This document shows, one piece after another, positions 8,117 to 15,904 of a DNA stretch of 59,212 bases. The DNA lies in the NCBI RefSeq assembly GCF_014646155.1, contig NZ_BMMX01000035.1, positions 1-59,212 on the forward strand, written 5' to 3'. Both the position numbers and the translations under genes were made by a program. This DNA comes from Mangrovihabitans endophyticus. Lineage in GTDB: Bacteria > Actinomycetota > Actinomycetes > Mycobacteriales > Micromonosporaceae. The notes under the pieces were generated by a model that had not been told where the DNA came from, ran no database searches, and saw only the letters and a list, made by a program, of their open reading frames with translations. The stretch's first letter is position 1. The number at the start of each line of letters is the position of its first letter.

Positions 8117-8898
8117 GGGTTCGCGTCGGCGAGGTCGGTGTGGCCGCCTCCGGCGACCGCCGGAGGCGGCGGCTTGGTCCCCTCCTCGGTGCGCTCGTTC
8201 AACGTCCGCCAGGCGGCCGCTGCGGCGCGCTGTTCGGCCTGTTTCTTGCTGCGGCCCTCGGACCCGCCGTACCGCTGGCCGGCCACCACCACCCAGGCGG
8301 TGAAGGTCTTGGCGTGGTCCGGTCCGGCGTCCTCGATGACATAGTCCGGCACGCCCAGCCCGAGCGCCGCGGTCAGCTCCTGGAGGCTGGTCTTCCAGTC
8401 CAGAGCGGCGCCGCGGCCGGCGGATTCGGCCATCAGCGGGTCGAACAGGCGGTGGATCACGTCGCCGGCGGTCTCCAGGCCGTGCTGGAGATAGATCGCG
8501 CCGAGCAGCGCCTCCAGCGTGTCGGCCAGGATGCTGGCCTTGTCCCGGCCGCCGGTGGTCTCCTCGCCCTTGCCCAGCAGCAGGTGCGGGCCCAGCCCCT
8601 GCGGCCCGAGCGAACGCGCGACGTCGGCCAGCGCGTGCATGTTGACCACGCTGGCACGCAGCTTGGCGAGCTGTCCCTCGGGCAGGTCCGGATGGTTGTG
8701 GAACAGCGCCGACGTGATCACCACGCCGAGCACCGAGTCGCCCAGGAACTCCAGGCGCTCATTGGTCGGCAGGCCGCCGTTCTCGTACGCGTACGAGCGG
8801 TGGGTGAGGGCGCGCTCCAGCAGTCCGGGCTCGAATGGCACGCCGAACGCCTCCTCAAGCGGGCGAGTCGGCGGGCGGCGCTTCTTGTCACTGCTCAT
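8113..8898 (-). CDS. rnc: ribonuclease III
   Basis: RNase III, 261 residues, cleaves double-stranded RNA in rRNA and mRNA processing. The signature NERLEFLGDSVL carries the metal-binding Glu and Asp residues, and the second catalytic cluster is in DTLEALLGAIYL. A C-terminal dsRNA-binding domain begins near residue 165 (DWKTSLQELTAA) and ends with SKKQAEQRAAAAAW. A Pro/Gly-rich tail of about 25 residues follows. It overlaps plsX upstream by 11 bp and the mannosyltransferase downstream by 4 bp. Confidence 0.97.
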   Translation of the reverse strand: MSSDKKRRPPTRPLEEAFGVPFEPGLLERALTHRSYAYENGGLPTNERLEFLGDSVLGVVITSALFHNHPDLPEGQLAKLRASVVNMHALADVARSLGPQGLGPHLLLGKGEETTGGRDKASILADTLEALLGAIYLQHGLETAGDVIHRLFDPLMAESAGRGAALDWKTSLQELTAALGLGVPDYVIEDAGPDHAKTFTAWVVVAGQRYGGSEGRSKKQAEQRAAAAAWRTLNERTEEGTKPPPPAVAGGGHTDLADANP

Positions 8899-9946
8899 AT
8901 CTCACCTCGTCGGAACTGCGGCGATCGGAAGATGTGCGGTTCGCCAGTTCGGCGATGGCCGGCACGGCACGGCGGCGATGCAGGTCGGCGGCGTGCGCGA
9001 TGCCCGCTGCGAGGTCCTCGCCGGTCGCCGCGCCGTGACAGACCACCACGGTCCCGGCCACCCCGAGCAGGACCGCAGCGCGCGGCAGGCGGTCGCCCTC
9101 CGCGCCGGGCGGGCCGACCAGCGCGTACGCCGTCTCCAGGCCCTTGAGCAGCACGTTTCCGGTGAATCCGTCGGTCACCGCGACGTCGGCGGCGCCGCCG
9201 CGCACCACGTCGACGCCCTCGATCAGTCCGGCGTATCGCCCGCCGCCGGGCAGGTCGGCACCGGCCAGCAGGGCCGGGACGGCGCGGCGTAGCCGGTCAC
9301 CCTTGCCTCGCTCGCTGCCGATGGTGAGCAGGCCGACCCGGGGCGCGGCCACACCGTGCACCGCGTGGGCGTACGCGCTGCCCAGCCGGGCATGGGCGGC
9401 GAGGGTCTGTGCGTCGGGATCGACGGTGGCGCCGACGTCGAGCAGGACCACCCGGCCCGCGGCGGTGGGCAGCACCGCGGCGAGCGCGGGACGGCGTACC
9501 CCCGGCCAGCGGCCCAGACCGAGCGCAGCCGAGGTGACGGTCGCGCCGGTGGATCCCGCGGAGACGGCGGCGTCCGCCTCCCTCTCGGCCACGGCGAGGA
9601 CGGCAGAGCGTACGCCGGACTCGGTTGGCCCCGCGGTCTGCGCACGCCGCGTCGGCGGGACGGACGCGGACCGGGTGCGTACCCGGCACCGGTCGCCCGG
9701 TGTGAGGGCGTCGAGTACCGCGTCGGCGTCCTCGGCGGGGCCGACGAGCAGGAGATGAAGGGCGGGATCGGCCCGGCAGGCGCGCAGAGCGCCGTCAACC
9801 ACGACGGCGGGAGCATGGTCCCCGCCGAGGAGGTCGACGGCGATCCGCACGGTGCCCGGCTCCGCGGCGGTCTCCCGCCTCGGCGCGGGGGCACCCGCGG
9901 TACGCCGTAACCCGGGTCCGACCCGCCCGGTGATCGGCCGGGTCAC
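8888..9946 (-). CDS. plsX: phosphate acyltransferase PlsX
   Basis: PlsX makes acyl-phosphate from acyl-ACP and phosphate, the first step of the PlsX/PlsY route to lysophosphatidate. Signatures are VRIAVDLLGGDHAP (about 33-46), ADAAVSAGSTGATV, TDGFTGNVLLKGLE and the late AATGEDLAAGIAHAADLH. With the GTG at 9946 it has 352 residues and a 32-residue N-terminal extension; the GTG at 9850 would give 320 residues with a GCGGAG motif nine bases upstream and may be the true start. It lies 12 bp after rpmF, a classic rpmF-plsX pairing. Confidence 0.93.
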   Translation of the reverse strand: MTRPITGRVGPGLRRTAGAPAPRRETAAEPGTVRIAVDLLGGDHAPAVVVDGALRACRADPALHLLLVGPAEDADAVLDALTPGDRCRVRTRSASVPPTRRAQTAGPTESGVRSAVLAVAEREADAAVSAGSTGATVTSAALGLGRWPGVRRPALAAVLPTAAGRVVLLDVGATVDPDAQTLAAHARLGSAYAHAVHGVAAPRVGLLTIGSERGKGDRLRRAVPALLAGADLPGGGRYAGLIEGVDVVRGGAADVAVTDGFTGNVLLKGLETAYALVGPPGAEGDRLPRAAVLLGVAGTVVVCHGAATGEDLAAGIAHAADLHRRRAVPAIAELANRTSSDRRSSDEVRYEQ

Positions 9947-9958
9947 TTCCTCGGAAGC

Positions 9959-10132
9959 TCAGACTTCGAGGACCTGACGGCCGTTGTAGGTGCCACAGAC
10001 CGAACACGCGGTGTGCGGCATCTTCGGCGACTTGCACTGGGGGCACGCGACGGTCGCCACCGCGGTCGCCTTCCAGTTGGCCCGGCGGGACCGAGTGTTG
10101 CTGCGCGACATCTTGCGCTTGGGGACGGCCAC
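9959..10132 (-). CDS. rpmF: 50S ribosomal protein L32
   Basis: L32, 57 residues, starting MAVPKRKMSRSNTRSRRANW and carrying the zinc-binding pairs CPQC (about 30-33) and CSVC (about 43-46), so this is the zinc-containing C+ form. The start is a GTG and the stop lies 12 bp before plsX. It follows the DUF177 gene by 5 bp, giving the conserved DUF177-rpmF-plsX order. Confidence 0.97.
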   Translation of the reverse strand: MAVPKRKMSRSNTRSRRANWKATAVATVACPQCKSPKMPHTACSVCGTYNGRQVLEV

Positions 10133-10137
10133 GGTTC

Positions 10138-10701
10138 CTACTCCTCAGAACTCGACAGGTTACGCAAAGCGGCCCACCTCGGGTCGACGGCCTCATGGCG
10201 GTGGTCCGCCGGAAGGTCGGCGAGCCGCGCCCCGCACTCGGAACACAGCCCCGGGCAGTCCGGCCGGCAGACCGGGTTGGCAGGCAGTGTCAGCACCACC
10301 GCGTCCCGCACCGCCGGCTCCAGGTCAAGCAGGTCGCCCTGCATCCGGCCGACCTCGTCGGCGTCCGTCGTCTCCTCGGTCGTGCTGTCCGCGTAGGCGA
10401 ACAACTCGGCGAGTGGCACGTCGAACGACTCGACGATCTCGTCCAGACAGCGTCCGCACTCGCCGAACAGCGAACCGCGGACGTTGCCACTGACGTAGAC
10501 ACCCTCGGAGACCGATGTGAGCGTCAGATCGAGCTCGACGTCGGAACCCTCGGGCACGGAGATCAACTCCAGGCCGAGATCGGCCGGTGCCGGTATCACC
10601 CGTTGCAGGGCACGCGTCGCCCCCGGCTGGCGCGGGAGCTTCGTCGTGTCGACGACCAGCGGCTGCCGGGGATCGAGGTGATTCTGCGGATGCTTGGGCA
10701 T
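10138..10701 (-). CDS. YceD / DUF177 domain protein
   Basis: A 187-residue YceD-family protein, conserved directly upstream of rpmF in most bacteria and linked to 23S rRNA or ribosome-related function. It has FGECGRCLDEI near residue 90 and a C-terminal Cys cluster (CRPDCPGLCSECGARL), probably metal-binding. The start is the ATG of MPKHPQNHLD; an upstream in-frame ATG at 10788 would add an unconserved, Arg/Gly-rich stretch. It corresponds by position to Rv2926c of mycobacteria. Confidence 0.88.
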   Translation of the reverse strand: MPKHPQNHLDPRQPLVVDTTKLPRQPGATRALQRVIPAPADLGLELISVPEGSDVELDLTLTSVSEGVYVSGNVRGSLFGECGRCLDEIVESFDVPLAELFAYADSTTEETTDADEVGRMQGDLLDLEPAVRDAVVLTLPANPVCRPDCPGLCSECGARLADLPADHRHEAVDPRWAALRNLSSSEE

Positions 10702-10797
10702 AGTGAACTCCGGCCGGTGGTCAGGCCGATCAGAAACGTTACCCGAGCCGGGCCGCCGTCGGCCAATCGCCCCGCCCCGGGCGGGCATCCGTTCCCC

Positions 10798-11295
10798 TCA
10801 GAAGGGCAGCGGACGCTCGGTCTCCTCACCCTGGAAGGTGCCGATCTCGCGGAGCGCGTGCATCTTGTCGCGACCACGCTCTATCGACGCCAGCGCCCGG
10901 GTGAGGAACTGTTCGAAGTTCGCCAGGGCCGTGTCGACGTAGTCGTCGACCTCGTCGCGCAGCCGCTGCGCCTCCGTGCGGGCCTCGGCGATGATGCGGG
11001 CGCCCTCGTGTTCGGCCGAGACGGTGATCTCGTTGACCGACACCAGCCGGGCGTGCTCGGTCTCGCCTTCGTTGATGATCCGGTCGGCCTCCCTCCGCCC
11101 CGCATCGATGATCTTGTCGCGCTCCTCCAGCAGGGCCGACGCGCGGCGCAGATCACCGGGCAGCTCGGAGCGCAGTTCGTCCAGCAACGCGATCATCTCG
11201 GCACGGTCGTACATGAAGTTCGTCCGCGACATCGGCACGGCCCGAGCGGCCTCCACCGTCGCGATGATCTCGTCGATGCGGTCGAGCGGATCCAC
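10798..11295 (-). CDS. sepIVA: SepIVA-like coiled-coil (DivIVA-family) septum protein
   Basis: A 165-residue, highly charged and mostly helical protein (MDPLDRIDEIIATVE, SALLEERDKIIDAGRREADRI, ARIIAEARTEAQRLRDEVDDYV) with a coiled coil over about residues 30-140. It matches the DivIVA-like family called SepIVA in mycobacteria, where the order Rv2927c-Rv2926c-rnc-fpg parallels this window. It probably acts in septation and the intracellular membrane domain; that role is transferred from mycobacteria by position and form. Older annotations often mislabel it as an ATP synthase b subunit. The start is GTG with GAGG six bases upstream. Confidence 0.8.
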   Translation of the reverse strand: MDPLDRIDEIIATVEAARAVPMSRTNFMYDRAEMIALLDELRSELPGDLRRASALLEERDKIIDAGRREADRIINEGETEHARLVSVNEITVSAEHEGARIIAEARTEAQRLRDEVDDYVDTALANFEQFLTRALASIERGRDKMHALREIGTFQGEETERPLPF

Positions 11296-11386
11296 CGGCG
11301 CCTCACTCCTGTCATCTCACACCCACGCAGCGTGGTGCGATCACGTTACTGCCGTCGGCAACGTTGAGACCCCGAGGGCACGCCCG

Positions 11387-11866
11387 TCAGTTTTGCCGGA
11401 GCCTCGCCATCAGCCGCTCGCCGACCAGATCGGGCACGTGCGGCGAGACGTCGCCACCCCACTTTGCCACCTCTTTGACGAGACTGGAGGACAGAAAGGA
11501 ATACAACGGATTGGTTGGCATGAACAGCGTCTCCACGCCGGACAGGCCGATGTTCATCTGCGCCATCTGCAATTCGTAGTCGAAGTCGCTCACCGCCCGC
11601 AGCCCCTTGACCACGACGGCGGCCTGCTGGTCGCGACAGAAGTCGACCAGCAGGCCACGGAACGATTCGACACGGACGTTGCCGTACGCCGCGGTCACCT
11701 CGCGCAGGATGGCGATGCGCTCGTCGATGGTGAACAGGCCGGTCTTGTTCTGATTGATCAGTACGCCGATGATCACCTCGTCGAAGAGCCGGCTGGCCCG
11801 TCCGACGATGTCCAGATGGCCGTTGGTGACCGGGTCGAAGGAGCCGGGGCAGACCGCACGTCTCAT
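11387..11866 (-). CDS. coaD: phosphopantetheine adenylyltransferase
   Basis: CoaD, 159 residues, transfers AMP from ATP to 4'-phosphopantetheine, the penultimate step of CoA synthesis. It has the nucleotidyltransferase motif PGSFDPVTNGHLDIV (about 6-20), KGLRAVSDFDYELQMAQMN and the late LSSSLVKEVAKWGGDV. The ATG overlaps the rsmD stop by 4 bp, the usual rsmD-coaD coupling. A longer upstream frame is not conserved. Confidence 0.97.
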   Translation of the reverse strand: MRRAVCPGSFDPVTNGHLDIVGRASRLFDEVIIGVLINQNKTGLFTIDERIAILREVTAAYGNVRVESFRGLLVDFCRDQQAAVVVKGLRAVSDFDYELQMAQMNIGLSGVETLFMPTNPLYSFLSSSLVKEVAKWGGDVSPHVPDLVGERLMARLRQN

Positions 11867-12426
11867 GATCGGCGACCGTACCAAAGAGTGGTCTCGCCAT
11901 AACGTCGGCTGCGGTCGGCAGTGAGACCGTCCACCCAGGTCAGCGGGGACGCGCGGGTGGCACGTTCGATCACCACGACGGCGTCGTCGGCCAGCCAACC
12001 GCCCGCCACCAGGGCATGCTGCACCGCGGTCAGCCGGTCCTCCGCCAGCGCGTACGGCGGATCGGCGAACACCACGTCGAACGGCTCACCGCCGGGCGGC
12101 GCCCCCAGCACCTGCTCGACTCGTCCGGTGAGCAGGCGGGCGGCCGCGTCGGCGCGCAGCACGCGGATGTTGTCCCGAACCGTCCGCGCGGCCCGCGCAT
12201 CCGACTCGACGAGCAGGGCGAAGGCGGCACCCCGGGACAGCGCCTCCAAACCGACCGCACCGGAACCGGCATAGAAATCGGCGAATCGCGCACCGGACAT
12301 GTCCGTCATGCTGGACAGCGCGCTGAACAGGGCCTCGCGGACACGATCCGCGGTCGGACGAGTCTGCGACCCCGTCGGCGCGGACAGCCTCCGTCCACCG
12401 TGGACACCCGCAATAATCCTGGTCAC
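11863..12426 (-). CDS. rsmD: 16S rRNA (guanine966-N2)-methyltransferase
   Basis: RsmD, 187 residues, is the SAM-dependent methyltransferase for G966 of 16S rRNA. Visible motifs are MTRIIAGVHGGRRL, RPTADRVREALFSAL, the SAM loop FADFYAGSGAVGLEALSRGA and the catalytic DPPY in VVFADPPYALAE. The GTG start has GTGAGG-type ribosome-binding sequence just upstream. First gene of the rsmD-coaD pair. Confidence 0.95.
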   Translation of the reverse strand: MTRIIAGVHGGRRLSAPTGSQTRPTADRVREALFSALSSMTDMSGARFADFYAGSGAVGLEALSRGAAFALLVESDARAARTVRDNIRVLRADAAARLLTGRVEQVLGAPPGGEPFDVVFADPPYALAEDRLTAVQHALVAGGWLADDAVVVIERATRASPLTWVDGLTADRSRRYGETTLWYGRRS

Positions 12427-12772
12427 GTTGCCTCACTTAGCACGGGTAGACGCTACTGCACCAGTTGCGGCAAACCACCGGAGAGTGAACTCTCCGTCGC
12501 AATTTTCGACGCTCATTTATACCTAGCGCATGTAAATGAATGCACACGGTATAGCGAAGATCACAGATGCGCATCATCGCTCTTTTGCTCGCTTGTGGTG
12601 TTACTGAAATCCAGCGAAGTCGCTATGGTCGACCGGCTTGCAGTCGTCGGTACGCCGTCGACACGACGATGCGGGGAGGTGTCGTCGTCAGCAACCGCCC
12701 CAACCCCCGGGTCGGCTGCCGCCACCTCCTGTGTGTCGTACCCCCCTCGGTCCACCGCTCACAGGAGTAGGC
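12427..12772. other. AT-richer divergent intergenic region
   Basis: This 346-bp region between rsmD and the first surface-protein gene is clearly AT-richer than its surroundings at 12500-12630. No credible CDS is seen. It holds the promoter candidate at 12601-12629, followed by a leader of about 135 bp with C-rich stretches for which I find no named RNA motif. Confidence 0.5.
12601..12629 (+). promoter_or_regulatory. candidate promoter of LPxTG gene 1
   Basis: TTACTG (12601-12606) and TATGGT (12624-12629) with a 17-bp spacer, in an AT-rich patch 143 bp upstream of the GTG start at 12773. The start has AGGAG at 12763-12767. Confidence 0.4.
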
Positions 12773-13768
12773 GTGAACTTGAAGTACCCGCTGCGCCGCA
12801 CGGCCGCCATCGCCGCCGGTGCGTTCATCGGTCTGGCAGGAGCCGCGGTCTTCGCCGCGCCCGCCAGCGCACACAGTGCCATGGCCACGGCCGACGTCTC
12901 CTGCGCCGACAACGGCCAGTGGACGATCGACTGGAAGGTCGGCAACGACTACTGGTCCGACGCCACGGTCAAGAAGCTCACCGCGTTCGAGCTCAAGGAC
13001 GGCAACGGTGCCGCCCAGGTCATCAACGTCGGCGGCAACCTCAAGGTCGGCGCCACCGTCACCAAGCTGTCCTTCGACGGCCAGATCAACGCGCGGCAGA
13101 AGCTCACCGGCAAGTCCACCGTGAGCGTTGACATCGCCGCGGTGAAGCTGCAGGTCAAGCTCCACTGGCGGGACGGGGTCGAGCACGACGGGGTCGCGGT
13201 GGCGCACCTGCCGGAGAACTGCACCCCGCCGACCACGCCGCCGACGACGCCGCCGACCACCGAGCCGACGACGCCGCCCACCACCGAGCCGACCACCCCG
13301 CCGACGACTGAGCCGACGACGCCGCCGACCACCGAGCCGACGACGCCGCCCACCACCGAGTCGCCCGCGCCGACCGACGCCACCCCCATCCTTGAGATGG
13401 ACTGCGACTCGATGGTGATCGGCCTGGACAACCCGGCCGAGGGCAACGAGATCACGCTGGAGTTCAAGACCAGCAAGGGCGAGGAGCGGACCACCGTCAT
13501 CGCGCCGGGCGAGAAGAAGACCGAGAAGTTCAGCGCCAAGGAAGGCTTCTCCGTCACCGTGACCGCCGTGGGTCTGGACGAGACCCCGGAGACCATCGCG
13601 TACGAGCAGCCCGCGGATTGCGCCTCCGGTGGCACCGGTGGCGGCGGCGGCCTGCCGCTGACCGGCGCCGCGGCCAGCAGCATCGCCGGCGGGGCAGCCG
13701 TCCTGCTGATCGCCGGTGGCGTGCTGTTCTTCATGGCCCGTCGCCGCAAGGTGAAGTTCACCGCCTGA
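12773..13768 (+). CDS. LPxTG-anchored surface protein (first of tandem pair)
   Basis: A 331-residue secreted wall-anchored protein. The N-terminal signal peptide ends near APASAHS. A first domain (about 38-150) contains SCADNGQWTIDWKVGNDY. A TEPTTPPT repeat linker spans about 151-197, then a second small domain (ILEMDCDSMVIGLDNP). The C-terminus is a sortase signal: Gly-rich spacer, LPLTG, hydrophobic segment, then RRRKVKFTA. It would be transpeptidised to the wall by a sortase, which is not in this window. The next gene is a paralogue with nearly the same sorting signal. Function unknown. Confidence 0.85.
   Translation: MNLKYPLRRTAAIAAGAFIGLAGAAVFAAPASAHSAMATADVSCADNGQWTIDWKVGNDYWSDATVKKLTAFELKDGNGAAQVINVGGNLKVGATVTKLSFDGQINARQKLTGKSTVSVDIAAVKLQVKLHWRDGVEHDGVAVAHLPENCTPPTTPPTTPPTTEPTTPPTTEPTTPPTTEPTTPPTTEPTTPPTTESPAPTDATPILEMDCDSMVIGLDNPAEGNEITLEFKTSKGEERTTVIAPGEKKTEKFSAKEGFSVTVTAVGLDETPETIAYEQPADCASGGTGGGGGLPLTGAAASSIAGGAAVLLIAGGVLFFMARRRKVKFTA
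13223..13362 (+). repeat. 24-bp tandem repeat coding (TEPTTPPT)n
   Basis: Imperfect 24-nt units encode Thr/Pro/Glu octapeptides in the stalk of the surface protein. Low-complexity wall-spanning linkers of this type vary in length between strains. Confidence 0.8.
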
Positions 13769-13789
13769 CACACCACGAAGGCCTGATGG

Positions 13790-13821
13790 AGGGCGCGTCG
13801 ACCTCGCTGTCGGCGCGCCCT
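13790..13821 (+). terminator. hairpin between the two surface-protein genes
   Basis: Arms AGGGCGCG (13790-13797) and CGCGCCCT (13814-13821) pair perfectly, with a weak T/C-rich tail. A likely terminator or mRNA 3' stabiliser after the first surface-protein gene. Confidence 0.5.
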
Positions 13822-13873
13822 TCGCCTTATCCCCTTCGCCCCGCTTGCTTGCTCGCACAGACAGGCTCCGACC

Positions 13874-15430
13874 GTGCTGAAGTCTCTGCTCTCTGCCATG
13901 ACGCTGGCCCTCGCCGGGTTGGGGTTGGGCGTCACCGCAACACCGGCCATGGCCGCCACCGACACCGTCTCGGTCTCCGGCGCGGCCCACTGCGACAGCA
14001 CCGACGGGACGTGGGTCGTCCAGTGGACGGTCGCCAACCCGCACCCCGACTCCGGCACCGTGGACAAGCTCGCCATGGACCCGGAACCGCAGGCCGTCCC
14101 GGACGCCGACCCGGAGACCGTACTCGCCGACGGCACGGTGCTCTACCGGCGGCTGAGCAGCGGCGCACCCAGCCGGATGATCTTCATGACGGTCCTTCCC
14201 GGCACCGCGACCTCCGCCTCGGTCAGCTTCAACGTGCTGGGCAAGACCTTCCGGGACAAGAACGTCCGGGGCAGCGTCGACCTCAGCGGCGGCTGCAAGC
14301 CGGACCAGCAGCCGTGTACGGCGGGTGCGTTCCACCACACGTTCCAGGTCACCGAAGGGCGCGCCACCGCCACCGTCACCCTCGACGAGGGCGTCACGCT
14401 GTGCCACCCCCAGCCGGTCACGCTGGTGTCCTACTTCGCGCCGCGGCCGCAGTTCTCCGTTCCGCAGTACGTCTTCGACCAGACCACGGTCACCGTCGAC
14501 AACGACCACCCGACGGCCGACCTGCAGATCGCGGTGCCCGACTGCAACACGCAGGTGGACATGTTCTTCGGCGGCGCGGACGACGTGATCTCCGAGATCA
14601 CCGAGAACGGCCCGCGCTACGGCGACCGCAAGCTGGGCAGCGGCAGCGGTCCGGGCAGCCGGTCCAGCGGCCCGGACGGCTGGTACAACGGCGGCGACAA
14701 GGGCTGCCGTCAGCCGCAGGTGCAGCCGGTGTCCGCATGCGACGGAAGCATCGCGGTGAACCTGAGCAACGACGGCGAACTGTCGCGCTACCCGGTGGAG
14801 TTCACCGTGGAGGCGGGCGGCACGTCCCGTGCCGTCACGGTCGCGCCGGGCGAGGGTGACACGGTGACCGTGCCGGCCGGCGTGGGATCGGTCACGGTGT
14901 CCGCGGAGGGCATGCCGACGCGGACCTTCTCCTGGGAGCGTCCGGAGGACTGCACGCCGCCCGCCGCCACCGTGGCGGCGGACTGCGACACGGTCACCGT
15001 CACGGTGACGCTGCCCGAGGACAGCATGCCGACCGACGCCCGGATCAGCTACGCGGGCGAGGAAAAGACCCTGCCCGTCAAGCCGGGCGCGTCCGGCACG
15101 GTCTCCTTCCCGCTGAGCACCGCGTCGGAGAGCACGGCGTCGGTGACCTTCCCGGGCCTGGACATCCCGCCGCTGACCGCGACCGTCGAGGCGCCGTCCG
15201 ACTGCGACACTCCGGGCGGATCGAACGGGGGCGGATCGAACGGTGGCTCGCCGTCGCCCGGCATCTCGTCGCCGACCACCCCGCCGGTTGACGAGGGCGG
15301 TTCCGGTGGTGGGCTGCCGGTCACCGGCGCCGCGGCCGGCACCATCGCGGGCGGCGCGGCCGTGCTGCTGATCGCCGGCGTGGTGGCGTTCGTGCTGGCC
15401 CGGCGCCGCAGGATCACGTTCACCGCCTGA
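13874..15430 (+). CDS. LPxTG-anchored surface protein (second of tandem pair)
   Basis: A 518-residue paralogue of the gene just upstream. The signal peptide ends near PAMAATD. The first domain begins AAHCDSTDGTWVVQWTVANPH, aligning with the same region of the first protein. Further Cys-anchored repeats follow: DCNTQVDMFF, ACDGSIAVNLSND, DCDTVTVTVTL. A Gly/Ser/Pro linker precedes LPVTG, a hydrophobic helix and RRRRITFTA. Both genes share the stretch GAAA-x-x-IAGGAAVLLIAG, pointing to a duplication. CAGGCT lies 6 nt before the GTG start and there is no Shine-Dalgarno, so the mRNA may be leaderless. Probably an adhesin or surface-layer protein; not known. Confidence 0.82.
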   Translation: MLKSLLSAMTLALAGLGLGVTATPAMAATDTVSVSGAAHCDSTDGTWVVQWTVANPHPDSGTVDKLAMDPEPQAVPDADPETVLADGTVLYRRLSSGAPSRMIFMTVLPGTATSASVSFNVLGKTFRDKNVRGSVDLSGGCKPDQQPCTAGAFHHTFQVTEGRATATVTLDEGVTLCHPQPVTLVSYFAPRPQFSVPQYVFDQTTVTVDNDHPTADLQIAVPDCNTQVDMFFGGADDVISEITENGPRYGDRKLGSGSGPGSRSSGPDGWYNGGDKGCRQPQVQPVSACDGSIAVNLSNDGELSRYPVEFTVEAGGTSRAVTVAPGEGDTVTVPAGVGSVTVSAEGMPTRTFSWERPEDCTPPAATVAADCDTVTVTVTLPEDSMPTDARISYAGEEKTLPVKPGASGTVSFPLSTASESTASVTFPGLDIPPLTATVEAPSDCDTPGGSNGGGSNGGSPSPGISSPTTPPVDEGGSGGGLPVTGAAAGTIAGGAAVLLIAGVVAFVLARRRRITFTA

Positions 15431-15441
15431 TTGCTGACGCG

Positions 15442-15472
15442 CGGCTCGCCCTCCCCCGTGGCGGGTGAGCCG
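15442..15472 (+). terminator. hairpin downstream of LPxTG gene 2
   Basis: CGGCTCGCC (15442-15450) and GGGTGAGCCG (15463-15472) form a GC-rich stem 12 bp after the stop codon. No clear T-tract. Confidence 0.45.
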
Positions 15473-15571
15473 CCGCCGGCCGGATGATCTTCGCCTTGGA
15501 GGAGTACGGCCATCGCCCCGGCCGGTTCCGGCCCGCCGACCGGTACGCGGGAAGCCGTCCGGCCGACGGGT

Positions 15572-15904
15572 TCAGGGAAGCGGGGCGAACGTGCCGTCCA
15601 GCCGCGGCGGCAGATCCACCACGGACACCACCGCGGACACCGGAATCGGGCCGTAGACGTGTGGGAAGAGGCGCCCGTCCGGATGCGGGGGATCGCCTTC
15701 CTCCCAGACCGCGGGCGCGGACAGGCGAGACTCGTCGATCTCCAGCACCACCAGGTCGGTGCGCCCGGCGGCCAGCGCCGTGGCGGGCACGTGCACGTGG
15801 TCGCGGGGCGAGCAGTGCACGAAGCCCTGCCGCGCGAGCGACGGCGCGGCGTACACCTCGCCGGCCGCCTCCCAGTCGGCGCGCGGGCAGAAGTGGTAGA
15901 TCAT
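15572..15904 (-). CDS. DUF952 family protein
   Basis: A 110-residue DUF952 protein. The family pattern is visible: MIYHFCPRADWEAA at the start, GFVHCSPRDHV in the middle, and LFPHVYGPIPVSAVVSV near the end, all with conserved His residues. The fold is related to ADP-ribosyl-transfer-like small proteins, but no reaction is established. Its ATG overlaps the recG stop by 4 bp, so it is the coupled last gene of the FakA-recG run. Confidence 0.85.
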   Translation of the reverse strand: MIYHFCPRADWEAAGEVYAAPSLARQGFVHCSPRDHVHVPATALAAGRTDLVVLEIDESRLSAPAVWEEGDPPHPDGRLFPHVYGPIPVSAVVSVVDLPPRLDGTFAPLP

